64,000 nt of DNA. It comes from Maratus speciosus (taxonomy: Eukaryota; Arthropoda; Arachnida; Araneae; Salticidae). A model generated the notes under the pieces. The model did not search any database and was not told the DNA's origin. It saw only the letters and a program-made list of their open reading frames with translations. Shown here one piece after another: positions 21,348 to 32,815 of the stretch (position 1 is its first letter; each line of letters starts with the position of its first letter). The stretch is from positions 18,287,197 to 18,351,196 of the forward strand of contig OZ010795.1 in assembly GCA_963932465.1 (NCBI GenBank), written 5' to 3'. Made by a program: the position numbers and the translations under genes.

Positions 21348-21535
21348 TTTTACTTTCAACAGAGATGGGTTACTTCTGTTGCCACTATGACAAAAAAGTA
21401 ATAAAAACTACGAAAAAAAAATAATAACTCAAAAACAAATTGAGATACAGCTTTCAAACAAATTGCATTTAAAAGTACATTTTTTTCTCTATACGACGGT
21501 GTAAAAAGTAATAGTGTGGGATGTTTAGCAGTTTA
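21348..21535 (+). repeat. Repeat Rep-F, copy 2
   Basis: A direct repeat of 20791-21000 with about 80 percent identity by eye: GAGATACAGCTTTCAAACAA, AAAAGTACATTTTTT and ACGACGGTGTAAAAA. The 21001-21347 interval between the copies has no recognised content. Confidence 0.65.
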
Positions 21536-22237
21536 AGAATGAAATTTCATTTAAAATTGGTCGTCAGATTTCTTGGACGATGGAAAAGTCTTTTTCCGAA
21601 CAGCCAATGAAATGCTTGGATAATACGTAAGTTTCAGGTGGAAAATACGTAAGTTTTAAGAAATCTGACGGGTCGCAGGCGATTTTTGTCGCTTGCAATT
21701 TTTACGTGTAATAACACTATTAATGTTTAATTCATGGTGTACGTAATGTATGATCAACTCCGTGCGATTTTTTATGTCTTAAATTTTAGTGTTCGAAAAA
21801 ATCATTTTCCAAATGGTCGTTGGAATTTGTTAAATTGCTTTTTTGTTTATTTTATTTTATTTTATTTTATTTTTTGCTACCACTGATTTTCGAAAAAGAT
21901 TCCGATTAAATTTTTTAGTGCATTAATCAGTTTTCTCAACACGGAATACAAGTGTTTCGGATGCTATCCATTCTCAATTGAATATATTAATGTTCAACAA
22001 ACTTCTTTTTCCTACAAATTTGATAAGTTAATAACGTTTACATTTACATTTACCCCAGAATCCCCAGAATTACGTATTACGCAACTTACGTAAATTCGCA
22101 ATCATGTAAGAAATCTCGAAAATAACATACTAGAGCGTTTTAAATGCAGTTGCATACTTTTGATATTTATTTTATAAATAAGATATATAGGTATAAACCA
22201 CAACAGTAATATAGTTCACATATTAGATAGAGCTATA
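21536..22237. other. Unassigned; small inverted repeat and (TTTTA)n
   Basis: CGTCAGATTTCTT at 21564 faces AAGAAATCTGACG at 21659, about 95 bp apart. A (TTTTA)n tract lies at 21848-21872. Nothing else recognisable. Confidence 0.45.
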
Positions 22238-22585
22238 CAGTAAAACCCCCCTAAACGACCATGTTCCGTTCCAATAAAAATGGGTCGCGCTCCGAGAGTT
22301 GGTCTCTTAATAGAGGTCATGTTTAAATCTAGATTTTTATTGTGTAAAAAAGGTAACAATTAATGTTGCTAAAATTTAATTTTCACATTAGGAAAAAATA
22401 TGAAAATTTAAGTATCAAAACAAAAGTTAATTACGTAAGTTAATTAGTGTAGAGTTTAAAAAATGAATACATTGACGTTTGCTTTGAATTTACGATTTTA
22501 TCTTCTGTAACTTTTATTTCCAAGTCCTCTCGAAGTTCAATAAATAAATGCAATTTTTTTTCACGGGAACAAATTATGATGATTT
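22238..22585 (+). mobile_element. Rep-E fragment, CAGTAAAACC-ended (pogo-like)
   Basis: CAGTAAAACC opens at 22238 just after TA. The next ~345 bp match the reverse complement of 31095-31441, including TTCCGTTCCAATAAAAAT, GAGGTCATGTTTAAAT, TTAATTAGTG.AGAGTTTAAA and CGGGAACAAATTATGA. The far half of the element is missing here. Superfamily assignment is by the end sequence only. Confidence 0.65.
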
Positions 22586-22694
22586 CATAGATTTCAATAG
22601 ATTCAAATAGAGTTTTAACAACTTCAGTAACTTAATTGTTTTTTTTTTACGAATTTAATATTTCCAACTGAGCTAAAATATGCTCACCGGTTGT

Positions 22695-22800
22695 CGGTCC
22701 AATTAGCTTAAACGGTAGAGCATTGGTTCTGTAAGCCAAGGATCTGTGTTCGATTCCCGGCCTGGGCAATTTTTCGTTTAGTTGAAAATATTCAATTCGT
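22695..22800 (+). repeat. tRNA-derived SINE-like unit
   Basis: An A-box-like TTAGCTTAAACGGTAGAGC (22713-22731) and a B box TGTTCGATTCCC (22747-22758) are correctly spaced. A possible anticodon arm TTGGT-TCTGTAA-GCCAA lies between them. The acceptor strands do not pair well, so this is not a functional tRNA. The downstream AATTTTTCGTTTAGTTG resembles CATTTTTCACTCAGTTGG behind the unit at 35384, which suggests one SINE family. Confidence 0.6.
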
Positions 22801-23402
22801 ATGATTATCAATCAGTTTGATTGTGTTAAAATAATAGTTTAATTGTTTTTATTTAAATGGAGAGGAGTTGAGCCCTATGAGCCTCTCTTTTCCATATGCC
22901 CTTAAATAATATTCTCTGCTTCCTGATTTGTTTCATTGATTGGCAGATAAACTAAACAGGGCAGAGTTATTAAAAAAAATTATGTGATTAAAATATTGAA
23001 AATTTTATTAACCACATGAAATTAATTAAAGGCAGCTCTATTTATAAAATTTTGGTGTTTTTACATTCTAATAAGTGCAATTTAAAAATTAAATGTGATT
23101 AATTAGGTTTTCAGTTAAAAGATTTTATGCACTATAAACGTCACTGAAATTGCATCTTAGCAATGATTACATGGGTGTCCATTACTGGAAATAGACTAAT
23201 TGAACGTTCCAATAATGAACACTGGTCTTAAAACCTTAAAAATTAATGAATTTTATAAATGACCATTAGAATATAAAATTCAAATTTCATCTTTTAATTT
23301 CGTATTGACGTAATGTGTGTATTATGTTCCATAACACAGGATACTTTTGGTATACATTTAAAAACTCAGGAATATCATTTGATTTCCACTTCATTTTTCC
23401 AT
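22801..23402. other. No recognisable feature
   Basis: AT-rich sequence downstream of the SINE-like head. Part of it may be SINE body, but there is no second copy to delimit it. Confidence 0.4.
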
Positions 23403-23404
23403 GA

Positions 23405-23437
<33 letters not shown>

Positions 23438-23440
23438 AAA
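23403..23440. repeat. (CA)n microsatellite
   Basis: A run of ACACAC interrupted once by GCACAC. Confidence 0.9.
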
Positions 23441-23499
23441 ACAGACAGGAAAATTCAGCACTTAATATAAAAACAAACATTGTTTAAGAAAAAAAAAAA

Positions 23500-23655
23500 A
23501 AGTTTTAGAACGCAACAAGTGATGCAATAGCGAGTTGGCTACTGAGCGAGTAAACAAGCTCGTGTGTAAACCACCACTATCTCGCTAGCTGACTCGCTCG
23601 CTACTTTTCTCGCCAGCTTGTAGCTAGTAAACTAACTCCGTGTAAACGAGCCTTA
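23500..23655. mobile_element. GC-richer CGAG-repeat block, possible MITE
   Basis: AGCGAGTTGGCTACTGAGCG and CTCGCTAGCTGACTCGCTCG form scattered inverted matches, and the right side reads CCGTGTAAACGAGCCTT. The reverse complement of that, AAGGCTCGTTTACACGG, looks like a hAT-type foldback end, but the left end has no equal partner. Tentative. Confidence 0.3.
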
Positions 23656-24009
23656 AGAGCAAGTATTTTTGAGTTGCGCATTTTTATGCAGTAGTTTTCT
23701 CTCTCTCACTTTAAGTAACTAATAGTATATTTCCTCTTTTTGTAACTTGTTTAAATGTTTAAATAAAAATTGTTGGTTCCTGTAATTAAAGGTTGGAGTT
23801 TTTTTGTATTTTAAACACCCTATCCGCTGAACATCTTCATATATATTTTGGCTTCATCGACCGGTTCTCCAACCTAAAAAAAAAAGCACATTCAAAAGAG
23901 AGAAAATCCCCCCCCCCCCGCTATTTTTTTTATTATGACTTTTCTGTTTTTAAAATAGTCATACCAGAAGAGCTCAGTTCCTACATTTTTTTTCTGTTTT
24001 GCTGAAAGA

Positions 24010-24560
24010 GTCGCCTCCCTTCCGCAACTACGGATGAAGAATCTTCGTACGCCTACGTGCGTCGGCGCTCGCTACGATGCACTGAGAACTGTGCGATGTA
24101 CACACCTGCTCTCTCTAGTCTCCTAGTCATAACCTCCCAGGCTATCTCCGGTCGGCGATGTCCTTCTGATCCCTCATCTTTCTCAGAGTACCTTACGTGC
24201 TGGACAGTTAATGGAATCTTCAAAACACCTGTAGTCTCGTCCTGAACTTTCCTGAGCTTTACAATAACAACAACATTTTTTTTTTCTCTACCGTCTGTCA
24301 TCTCATCATGCCACCTCCTCTCTTCGCGTTGTCGTCAATGGAATATCTACTTTCATATTGAATACTTTGTTTGTGAAATAGTGTCACTTATTATGAGTGT
24401 GATTCTGATGGCTGTTCTCACCAGCAACATTTCTCCTACTTCATGACCGTTTGTGCCGATACAATCTGTTAGTGCAATTTTACGTAATAAGTGAGGTATG
24501 CGAGTCAAGTAAAGCAGCTCAGCTTTGCCAAATGTGTGCTTCATTCCATTTTTTTGCCTT
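24010..24560. other. GC-richer block with overlapping open frames, unassigned
   Basis: Base composition rises sharply between about 24010 and 24560. Opposing frames are open: 62 codons on the plus strand (24057-24245) and 82 on the minus (24053-24301), with a further minus frame at 24353-24544. The minus frame includes HRRPEIAWEVMTRRLERAGV; the plus frame includes SSLLVITSQAISGRRCPSDP. I recognise neither. Possibilities are a fragment of a retroelement or an old exon, without support for either. Confidence 0.35.
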
Positions 24561-24749
24561 TCACTCGAAGTTCATCACCTGCTCTTCATTATTTTTAAAT
24601 TGTGATATCAAAATGTTTCGAAAATTATTTGCCAGGACTAAAAAAGGGAAGTGGTTTGCTGAAAAGTGGTACGCAAACAACACCGATTATGCGTTATGCT
24701 CACCCTTCAATTTTTTGTGTGGTGCATTTTGAGTGAATAATGACATGCT

Positions 24750-27289
24750 GAGATATAGAATAAAACATTTTTCGCCTAAAGCAAAATTCTTCAAAAAGAA
24801 AAAAAACTAGTAGCGGGTTTAGTGCAATATAATTCCAATTGGGCCACTTGTTGTGTTAATTTGATATAGAAAAATGCTTATTTATTGGTTAGTTTGAAAA
24901 GGGGCCCCAAAGATACACATATCACAGCTCTACAAAATAAAATGAAATTTTTAATCCACAAAACAGGAACAGGGAAAATGTAATTTATTTTGGAAACTTT
25001 AACTTTTCAAGAATTTCAGTATATTACTTGTTATTTTATTATTTTTTTACATGCTATGAGTTATAAACTTCCCTGTTCATGCTTATTTGTTTGAAAAAGA
25101 TAACAAATGCTTATTTTTATTAGGTATTTAGATTTGTTATCAAGAAAGGAGAGGATTTGTTTTAGTTAAATTAAATTTTTAGATTTCAAAACTTTAACTC
25201 TGCATTTATAATTGTTATCTTCTCTTTTCACGCTTTATTTTGAAAGATAAGTTTTTTTAATTATTTCAAGAACAGATTTATTTTGTGTCTTTAATATTTT
25301 CATGGATGACAAGGAATTTTTCTTCAGAAATACTAGTGTGACATTCCTTGTCACCGTTTGGCAAACATAAGCCTTTTGACATTTTATCTCAGCTTATCAA
25401 CTGCACATTTTTTTATGATTCATTCGCACTTATGAATGATCGCACTTATGAATGACATTATAATTAACTGTATGAATATTTAATTTATTGTTTGATAGTT
25501 CATATGCCTTTAAAAAGATAATTTGTTAGATACAGGTAAACATTTTAAATGCAATGTAAATTTTAAGAATGGTTAAGATACATTTGTCTTTAAAAAAAAA
25601 AGCAGCAGTTTTTTAAGTTAGTTTCGTTTGATTTGTATAAGATACATATTTATTATCTTGCAGTGACACATTGCCGCACTTCCAGAGATAATATGTTGTT
25701 TTTATTATCTCTCTTATGGCCAGGAAGTGCTGCTGTGTTGTTTTATCATCTGTTGGGCATAAATAAGTATGTTGTCTGTTGACAGTATGATTTAAATAAC
25801 ATGTTTGTGTCACATTGCAACTTATTTAATATAGTCTCTTTTATGATTAGTTCTCTGGTGATTATTAAATGCTTTTGTTTTTTTTAGTTAAGAAGTTGTC
25901 ATTCAGCCTTTCACAAAAATATAGATATTAAAAAAAGTCTATATATATGTGTGTCTTATATTGAGTATGACTTGATTTTAAATGACCTTTTCGCAGTTAA
26001 ATTTTGAACATGCTCTTGCTAGCCTTTTTTATAATTTAGATAGATAATTTCTTTATGTAGGCAATCTTATGTTTTATTTGATTATTATAAAATTTGTGCA
26101 ATGATCTATAGCAATATGAAATATGATGGATTTGTACACTGGTGACAATTTAAAATAATTATAGAGGTTAACATTTATTTTTTTCTAGTATATGTGCGCA
26201 CTTGATTAGAAAGTTACATATATGCGCACTTGATTAGAAAGTTACATACCGCAGACGTAATAATAATTTAAAAAAACTTTTTCTCTTTCACACATATGTT
26301 ATACTGCACAGTGAACTTCGGGAAAATATTTAATAATCTTATATTAGTTTATCCTGGCATACATTTAGTTTAGTCATGTTACATATAGCTCGAGTCATCA
26401 TACTTTTTTTGCAAAAAAAGACGATTTTTTTCCTTTCCCCCTCTAGATCTCGTTTGCTTTTGCAGAAAAAATAAGATGTGCAACATAGGTTTGGATTATT
26501 GTTTTAAACAATTATTTGTATTTTGTATGCTTCTCAATGACATACATTCACATAATACATTATGATATTATGATCTCATGTAAGATTAAATTTTAAGAAG
26601 TGGTAGATACAGTTAATGTAAATACTTCTCTTTATAAATATCCATGACTAAATAGCTGGTGCCAATGCTACAAACACAATGCTACGAACAAATTAAAATA
26701 TTATAGGATCCTATGTCATCAATAAATGTGGCACTCTTATTTTGTGGAATATTTAATTAAAAAGAAAAATATATTCTTTGTGAATTGTCTTCAAAGCAAG
26801 CAAATGTGTTTCTCTACTTACTTATTGTTGTATAAAATATTTTACGGTAACTAATGTTTAATAGTTTGAGATACAAGTTAAAATAGTTTTCTCTTTAGAT
26901 ATCAACTTAAGTAATTATTTTCTTATTTTGTTATTGTACATAATCTGTAAATGCGAAGGTGGACAAAGGGTATATGTAGATATAAAGCTGCGACGTACAC
27001 TTCAGAGCTTTCTTCGAGTGTTCGGTAAGATATGTCACAGAGTTTCTGTCACAGCCATGGTATATTTTCGATCGTGGTTATGTTATACTTTCGTAGGTTA
27101 CGAAACATTTTTTTCTTTTTTTTACAATGTAAACATTAATTCTATTTATTAGATACGTTTTAAAATTCATGTACATGTATCTTAATAAAATGGATTGGTT
27201 TAAAAAAAAGCATGTGTCATAAAAGTATAATAAAAGTTTTAAAACTTCCTTACATAATCAGAAAATTAAAACTGCCTTAATAAGAATAA
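24750..27289. other. Long AT-rich stretch without recognisable genes
   Basis: Only short background frames occur. TATGCGCACTTGATTAGAAAGTTACATA is tandemly duplicated at about 26188-26247 (27-bp period, quoted in part: CACTTGATTAGAAAGTTACA), and a CGCACTTATGAATGA pair lies at 25424-25455. Confidence 0.5.
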
Positions 27290-30200
27290 TGTGGCCGAAA
27301 GCCAATTTCGTTTTATTATTCTGGTATTGGCGATATTTAAAACAAAACTTCCAGCGTGTATTAAACAGTCTTAATTATAAACAACACTTTTGTATTCTTA
27401 ATCTTGCAATATTTTCAAAAATTCTTTAATCACAGAAAACTTTCCAACAATAGTTAATATCTGCGTTATGTGATAAAAGTATCAGTAAGACTAATGCATT
27501 AATGAAGATGATAATTAAGATAATGTGAAAAATATGTTAATGTATTTGAATCCTCTTATTATTCAATAGAGTTCATAAATTAGATAATTAAGGAAACAAC
27601 AATCAGAAGGTATAATGAGGATTAGTTGCTTTTATTTCTCGAAAATGTTTTTAACTTGCTACTATTTTCTTATTCATTCTTAATACATTTTTAAAGAATT
27701 CAGGCTAAAAAAAGAATGGTTTAAACAAAGTGTAATATTAATTACGTCTGGCATTACGTGATTATAGATATTGTGATGCCTAACCTAATTATGCGAATGA
27801 TAATTAAAGCAATGTGGAAAATATGTTAATGTCTTTGAACTCTCTTGTTAAAAACGCTGTGTCAAAATATTATTCCAGAAAAATGGAAGTGATTACAAAA
27901 AACATTTTGCAGGTACAATGAGTTTTTTCTTTTTTTATTCGGGAATAAATTTAATTAATCTTAAAAAAAAATTAGCTCCTAATATTTTCTATGTCATTTT
28001 TTATCCATTTAAAAAATGAAGTAAATAAAGAACTATAGAAAGATGAATATTAACTAGATTTGATATTACATGGTTATAGATATAGGGCAAAAAACAATGT
28101 AATTATAAAAATGTGAAAAATATGTTAATGTCTATGAACAGATAAATAAATATCATTAGGGGATCGTAGAACCACTTGACATATTTTTAAAATGACAAAA
28201 AATCAATCTCTCTTGGCAAGTGGTTTGTGTTATATAACACTTTATGTATATAACTGGAAACTATTAATTACAGAAAATAATTACCATTCTAATTAGTTTC
28301 ATCTAACAGTTTAATATTTTAAAATGGGCGTTCAAATCACATAACTTTTGCAATCATTAAAACTTCTAAAGCCAAGCAATTTATAGATATAAACTAAATA
28401 ATCAAAAAAAAGTTTCCAGTCAACAAAACTTTACGCAAGTCAAAAATCGCTTTTTACAGCTATATACTGATACTAATTGAAAAATACTTTAAATTTATTA
28501 ACTTTTTCTATATGTCCTAATTTAAATTTCAAATGCGTTTTAAACCTTGATGAAAAATCACCTTTACTTCCTTGAAAAAGAAAGAGAAAAAGAGAAGAAA
28601 TTTCGAAAGAACGTAAGGTTCCTATAGTCTGATAGGAGAACATTAAAGCACTTTCTTATATTTCTAAAACTGCAGGAAACCAAACTGTCTCAATAAAAAA
28701 AAATAATTTCATTGCATGGCATTAACACCATTATAAACATCAATTCTTTTTCTTAGACATGTTTTTAAAAATTGATTTAGAATTACATAACGTGACAAAG
28801 TTTTCCAAAATCAAATAATGTATGTCAAAATGTGATAATAAAACTATTTTAACATTCTTACTTTGTATATTTTAATACAACTCTCGTAATTAAGGTAAAT
28901 AAGTTTGAAAATCAGTTTCATTTTATTGTTTTGTTATTGATGATTGTTTACATTGAAACCTTAATAGTGTCCTTTGCCTAATTCAGTAGACAGACTTTCT
29001 TCTAAACAACACTTTTGTATTCTTAATACTGAAATATATTAAAAAAATTAATAATAGAAAACATTTTCACAGTAATCAATTTCGGTATGGTGGCAAAACC
29101 ACGAGGATTAATGCATTAATGCAAATGATAATTACGATAATGTGGGAAAAATGTTAATGCCTTTCAATTAACTTGTTATACGGCAGAGTACAAACAAAAT
29201 TGCATAAATCTGCAGGTAATTACGCACAAAGTTACAGAATTATGTAGGTGATTAGATAAAACTCATTTTGGTGGTATATTGAGTCTAAATTAATTGTATT
29301 CGGAGAAGATGATTATCAATATCGTGAAGCATAATGTAGTTATGCAAATGATATGATAATGAGAAAAATATATTAATGGGTGGTTTATATAATTATGCAA
29401 ATGATGGGTTAATGCAAAAAATATGTCATTGTCTTTTACGTTTCTTATCAGATAATGATGTGCACACAAAATTAAAGAAAAATGACAGTCGAAAAGACAT
29501 TTTGGTTGTATAAAGCGTCAAAAATGTTTGTATTCAGGGGAGAAATACTTTTTAGTCTGATAATATTTTCTGAGTCATTCTTGATGCATTAAAAAATTGA
29601 AGAGAAAAATGAGGAAAGAAGTATATCAATAAGGTTCGACATTACTTGATAATTGATATGAGAAGACTAGTGTATTTATAGAAATGATAATGTCGCGACA
29701 AAATTATATTAATTTTTTGTAATCTGTCTTAGGCAATGGAGTGCGCACAAACTTATAAAAATATGGCGGAGTTTTAAAAAAAGTTTGATGATATATTGAG
29801 TCTAAAATAACTTTTTTCGGTAGAGAAATTTCGTTAGCACACTAATATTGTTTATGTCATTCTTCATATATTTATAAAAAAAATCAGGCAAATAAAGAAT
29901 TGAAGAACGAAAGGCAATAATTAAAATCGATGTTACATTATTATATAAGTTATAAAAACATTTTACTTTGCAATACTCATTTAAATTATTCTAAGTTCCG
30001 GCATATTAATTATTTCCCTATTTCTTAATAATTTCTATTATTTATTCCTAGCTAATTTCCTTTAAACTGAAAACGAGTATATTAATAAACATCTTATTCG
30101 AAATCCAGAACTTTTAATCTCTTCATAAATTTTTATTAGCTACCCAATCTATAATATTCTGAGATAAGCTAGTTTTTATGTTTTTATTTTCGAATGTTTT

Positions 30201-30299
30201 AAAAGATTATTTCGCTATTTTTATTATTAATCTTAATTCCACGAATTGAGTTTCCCTTGCTTTTTAGACACTAGAATTTTTACATCGAAATCCCTGCGT

Positions 30300-30480
30300 T
30301 TCCAGAGATGGGATTCATTCTCCTAAACCACTCCCACTCTTGCGCCATTAGTTTAGCTGCTTGCTGCTCGAAGTGCGCCTTTCACCGATTCGTTCGTTTC
30401 GGTACTAGGTAGACATCTGTCACCCTGTGCGACTGTTAACAAAAAGCAGATTGGATGACTTCGGAGGTGAGATTTCTGTC
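30300..30480 (+). other. Isolated GC-richer block; possible non-coding exon
   Basis: Composition rises over about 170 bp (CCACTCTTGCGCCATTAG to GGAGGTGAGATTTC) and ends with ATGACTTCGGAG directly before GTGAG, a good splice donor, at 30455-30471. This could be a 5' exon with a short coding start, but no acceptor, partner exon or homology was found. The start context is weak. Confidence 0.25.
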
Positions 30481-30639
30481 TTGTTCAAGTGCTTCCAATT
30501 ATGTTTCCCGGTGTCTAACAGCCTAGTAGAATTCTAAATTTGCTTTTTAAAATCTTTAACATGATGTAGTGATTCATGCCCCAGCCTGAGGGCTCTACGA
30601 ATATTCTCATAACGTGGGACTCGTTTTTCAATTCCTACT

Positions 30640-30775
30640 ATTAGTTCACACTTTCCCTATATTTATTTATTTATTTATTTATATATTCATACATCTTGTT
30701 CAAATTTTCAATCGTTAATAAAATACTTATTATTCATCCTATCAACTTGAAATAAATTTTTTTAAACTTAATTTT
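30640..30775 (-). repeat. Dispersed repeat Rep-D, copy 2
   Basis: The reverse complement of 3136-3252 (TTCCTACTATTAGTTCACAC, GTTCAAATTTTCAATCGTTA, CTTATTATTCATCCTATCAA) with an (ATTT)n expansion at 30661-30687. Confidence 0.7.
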
Positions 30776-31441
30776 ACCTCTATTCAGAGACCACTCCAGT
30801 TGAACTCCCTCCATGAGCGACCCATTTCTTTGAAGAAAGTGAAACAAATTCCGTTTTCTCCTGGTCACTTGAAGACGATTTTATTATAATAATAATTCCG
30901 GAGAGCGCATTATTCATCAAACTTCTAAACTAAGTTTAGAATTTTTATTAATTCCGGTAACTTTTAAGTGTTTAAACTCTTTGTGCCTTTTTAGGCAATG
31001 AATTTAACTCTGATGACAAAGTAAGGATGACGGTCAATAAACTCCCCTGACCTATTCTGTCAGGAAACCCTCAAAGAAATAGATAAATTAAAGAAATTGT
31101 CATAATTTGTTCCCGTCCAAAAAAAAAATTGCATTTATTTACTGAACTTCGAAAGGAATAGGAAATAAAAGTTATAGAAGATAAAACCGCAAAATCAAAG
31201 CAAATGTGAATGTATTCATTATTTAAACTCTGCACTAATTAACTTATGTAATTAACTCTTGTTTCGATACTTAACTTTTCATATTTTTTCCTAATGTGAA
31301 AAGTAAATTTTAGTAACATTAATTATTACCTTTTCAACAACTAAAATCTACATTTAAACATGACCTCCATTAAGAGACCACATCTCGGAGCGACCAATTT
31401 TTATTGGAACGGAACTTGGTCGCTTTAGGGAGGTTTTACTG
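30776..31441 (-). mobile_element. Rep-E, longer copy (CAGTAAAACC-ended, pogo-like)
   Basis: Read from 31441 on the minus strand, the end is CAGTAAAACCTCCCTAAAGC, matching 22238. At the other edge ACCTCTATTCAGAGACCACT (30777) resembles the inverse of that end (ACCTCCCTAAAGCGACCA), so 30776-31441 may be one ~666-bp non-autonomous element. The interior carries no transposase frame. Confidence 0.55.
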
Positions 31442-31570
31442 GGCATATCAATGTATATAAGCATGTATGTATATACACATATACTACATATACCTATATA
31501 TATGTGTGTGTATATATACAATGTATAGATATGTATATACATGTATATATACATATATGTATATATGTTA
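31442..31570. repeat. TATATG/CATATA microsatellite
   Basis: Low-complexity alternating purine-pyrimidine sequence with many short palindromes (TACATGTATATATACATATA). The 87-codon minus frame across it is an artefact. Confidence 0.85.
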
Positions 31571-32250
31571 GTGGATATGAAATCCCTTTTTAGCCAGTGG
31601 TTTACACACAGATTCAAGAAAGATGAGGGTGATTATAAAAAAGATGATTTTGATGGCATGGTTAGCCTAATTTTATTCAGGCAGAAATTTCTTTAACACG
31701 CTAATAGTATCTGCAATCCTTGGTGCATCTTTTATAAAAATTGGGGAAAATAAAGATTGACAGAATGAAAGGTAAGTATCAGGATCAACATCGTATGGCT
31801 TTAGATATGGTGAAGACGAACGAATAGCGGAGACTAAATTATCGAAATGACAATGTACGTAATATATGTGCTAATGTCTTTCATTTAATCTTTCTACACC
31901 CGTTATACTGATGGAAATTCAAAATCAAGTATTTGACTATTTTAATGAAGTTGAAGCAGCTGTTGAAGAAATAACAACTTTAAATTTCTTACAAGTAAAT
32001 AAGATCAGCACTTGAAAGTGATACCGTTACGAGACGTTGCTTTTACTTAGATAGTCCTGGGAGGTCTGGTAAAACATATTTGTGGAACGTACTCATGCAT
32101 TTTGTTAGAGATAAATGCCAAGTAATATGTTGCAGCAATTTTATTAAAGCGTGGTAGAACTGTTCATTCTGGCTTCATATTAACAGTGCCGATTTTAGAA
32201 ACGACGGCATCTGCCATTCGAATGTCTTCCCGTGAAGCTCACATATTATG

Positions 32251-32454
32251 CACTGTTAAAAATTTTGCAGCATTCTGGCAGGTCATTCGACCGTTTTTTG
32301 AAAAAAAAACGGTTTCATAACCAGAATTTAACTATATTCTGACCATAAAATGGCCAATAATGTGGTCAGAATAGTGTTAAATTACGGTGACTTTGACTGT
32401 TTTCAGAAAAAACGGTCAAATGACCTGCCAGAATGCTGCAAATTTTTAACAGTG
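32251..32454. mobile_element. CACTG-ended MITE, copy 1 (2-bp TG duplication)
   Basis: CACTGTTAAAAATTTTGCAG opens and its reverse complement closes the 204-bp element. Arms of about 45-50 bp carry GCATTCTGGCAGGTCATT and CGACCGTTTTTT. It is flanked by TG on both sides (32249-32250, 32455-32456). Deleting the element and one TG restores the helicase frame (..HILCETKSFIIHE..), which fixes the boundaries. CACTG ends and a 2-bp duplication fit animal CACTA/EnSpm-type elements. Confidence 0.85.
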
Positions 32455-32613
32455 TGTGAAACAAAATCATTTATTATTCATGAAGTGACAATGATGCCAT
32501 GCCATGCTTTCGTTGCATACATATCTTGAAATTTTCGTGAAATAATGCTGAATGACATGCCTTTTGGAGGCAAGGTTACGTTATTAGGTGGAGACTCTTG
32601 CCAAACATTGCCA

Positions 32614-32815
32614 CACTGTTAAAAATTTTGCGGCATTCTGGCAGGTCATTCGACTGTTTTTTGAAAAAAAGGTTTCATAACCATAATTTAACGATATTCT
32701 GACCATAAAATGGCCAATAATATGGTCAGAATAGTGTTAAAATTACGGCTGTGTAACCGTTTTCGGAAAAAAACAGTCAAATGACCTGCCAGAATGCTGC
32801 CAAGTTTTAACAGTG
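32614..32815. mobile_element. CACTG-ended MITE, copy 2 (2-bp CA duplication)
   Basis: The same family as 32251-32454 (202 bp, about 90 percent alike by eye), same orientation, 159 bp downstream. It is flanked by CA (32612-32613, 32816-32817). Removal with one CA restores ..GGDSCQTLPVIIRRNR.. in frame. Confidence 0.85.

Larger units (their letters stand above)
27290..31900 (+). repeat. Ancient ~290-bp tandem array, interrupted
   Basis: Variants of AATATGTTAATGTCTTTGAA recur at about 27534, 27818, 28115, 29148, 29436 and 31869, and weaker ones at 29366 and 29706. Each is preceded by ATGATAATTA..ATAATGTG and followed by CT(C)TTGTTA. Other unit parts recur too: ATATTGAGTCTAAA (29277, 29795), TTCT.TGATGCATT.AAAAA (28000, 29580, 31720) and TAAATAAAGAA (28022, 29893). 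The 27300-27545 and 28920-29140 segments share further flanking blocks (AACAACACTTTTGTATTCTT), so a larger unit of about 1.6 kb also exists. Units at 29,960-31,600 are displaced by Rep-D, Rep-E and unassigned DNA. Confidence 0.6.

Noticed and set aside
22695..22768. Functional tRNA-Thr
   Set aside because: A and B boxes and a possible TGT anticodon are present, but the acceptor strands do not pair and the T stem has a mismatch.
31354..31617. 87-codon minus frame rich in Y, I and T
   Set aside because: It is a translation of the TATATG microsatellite and the end of Rep-E.
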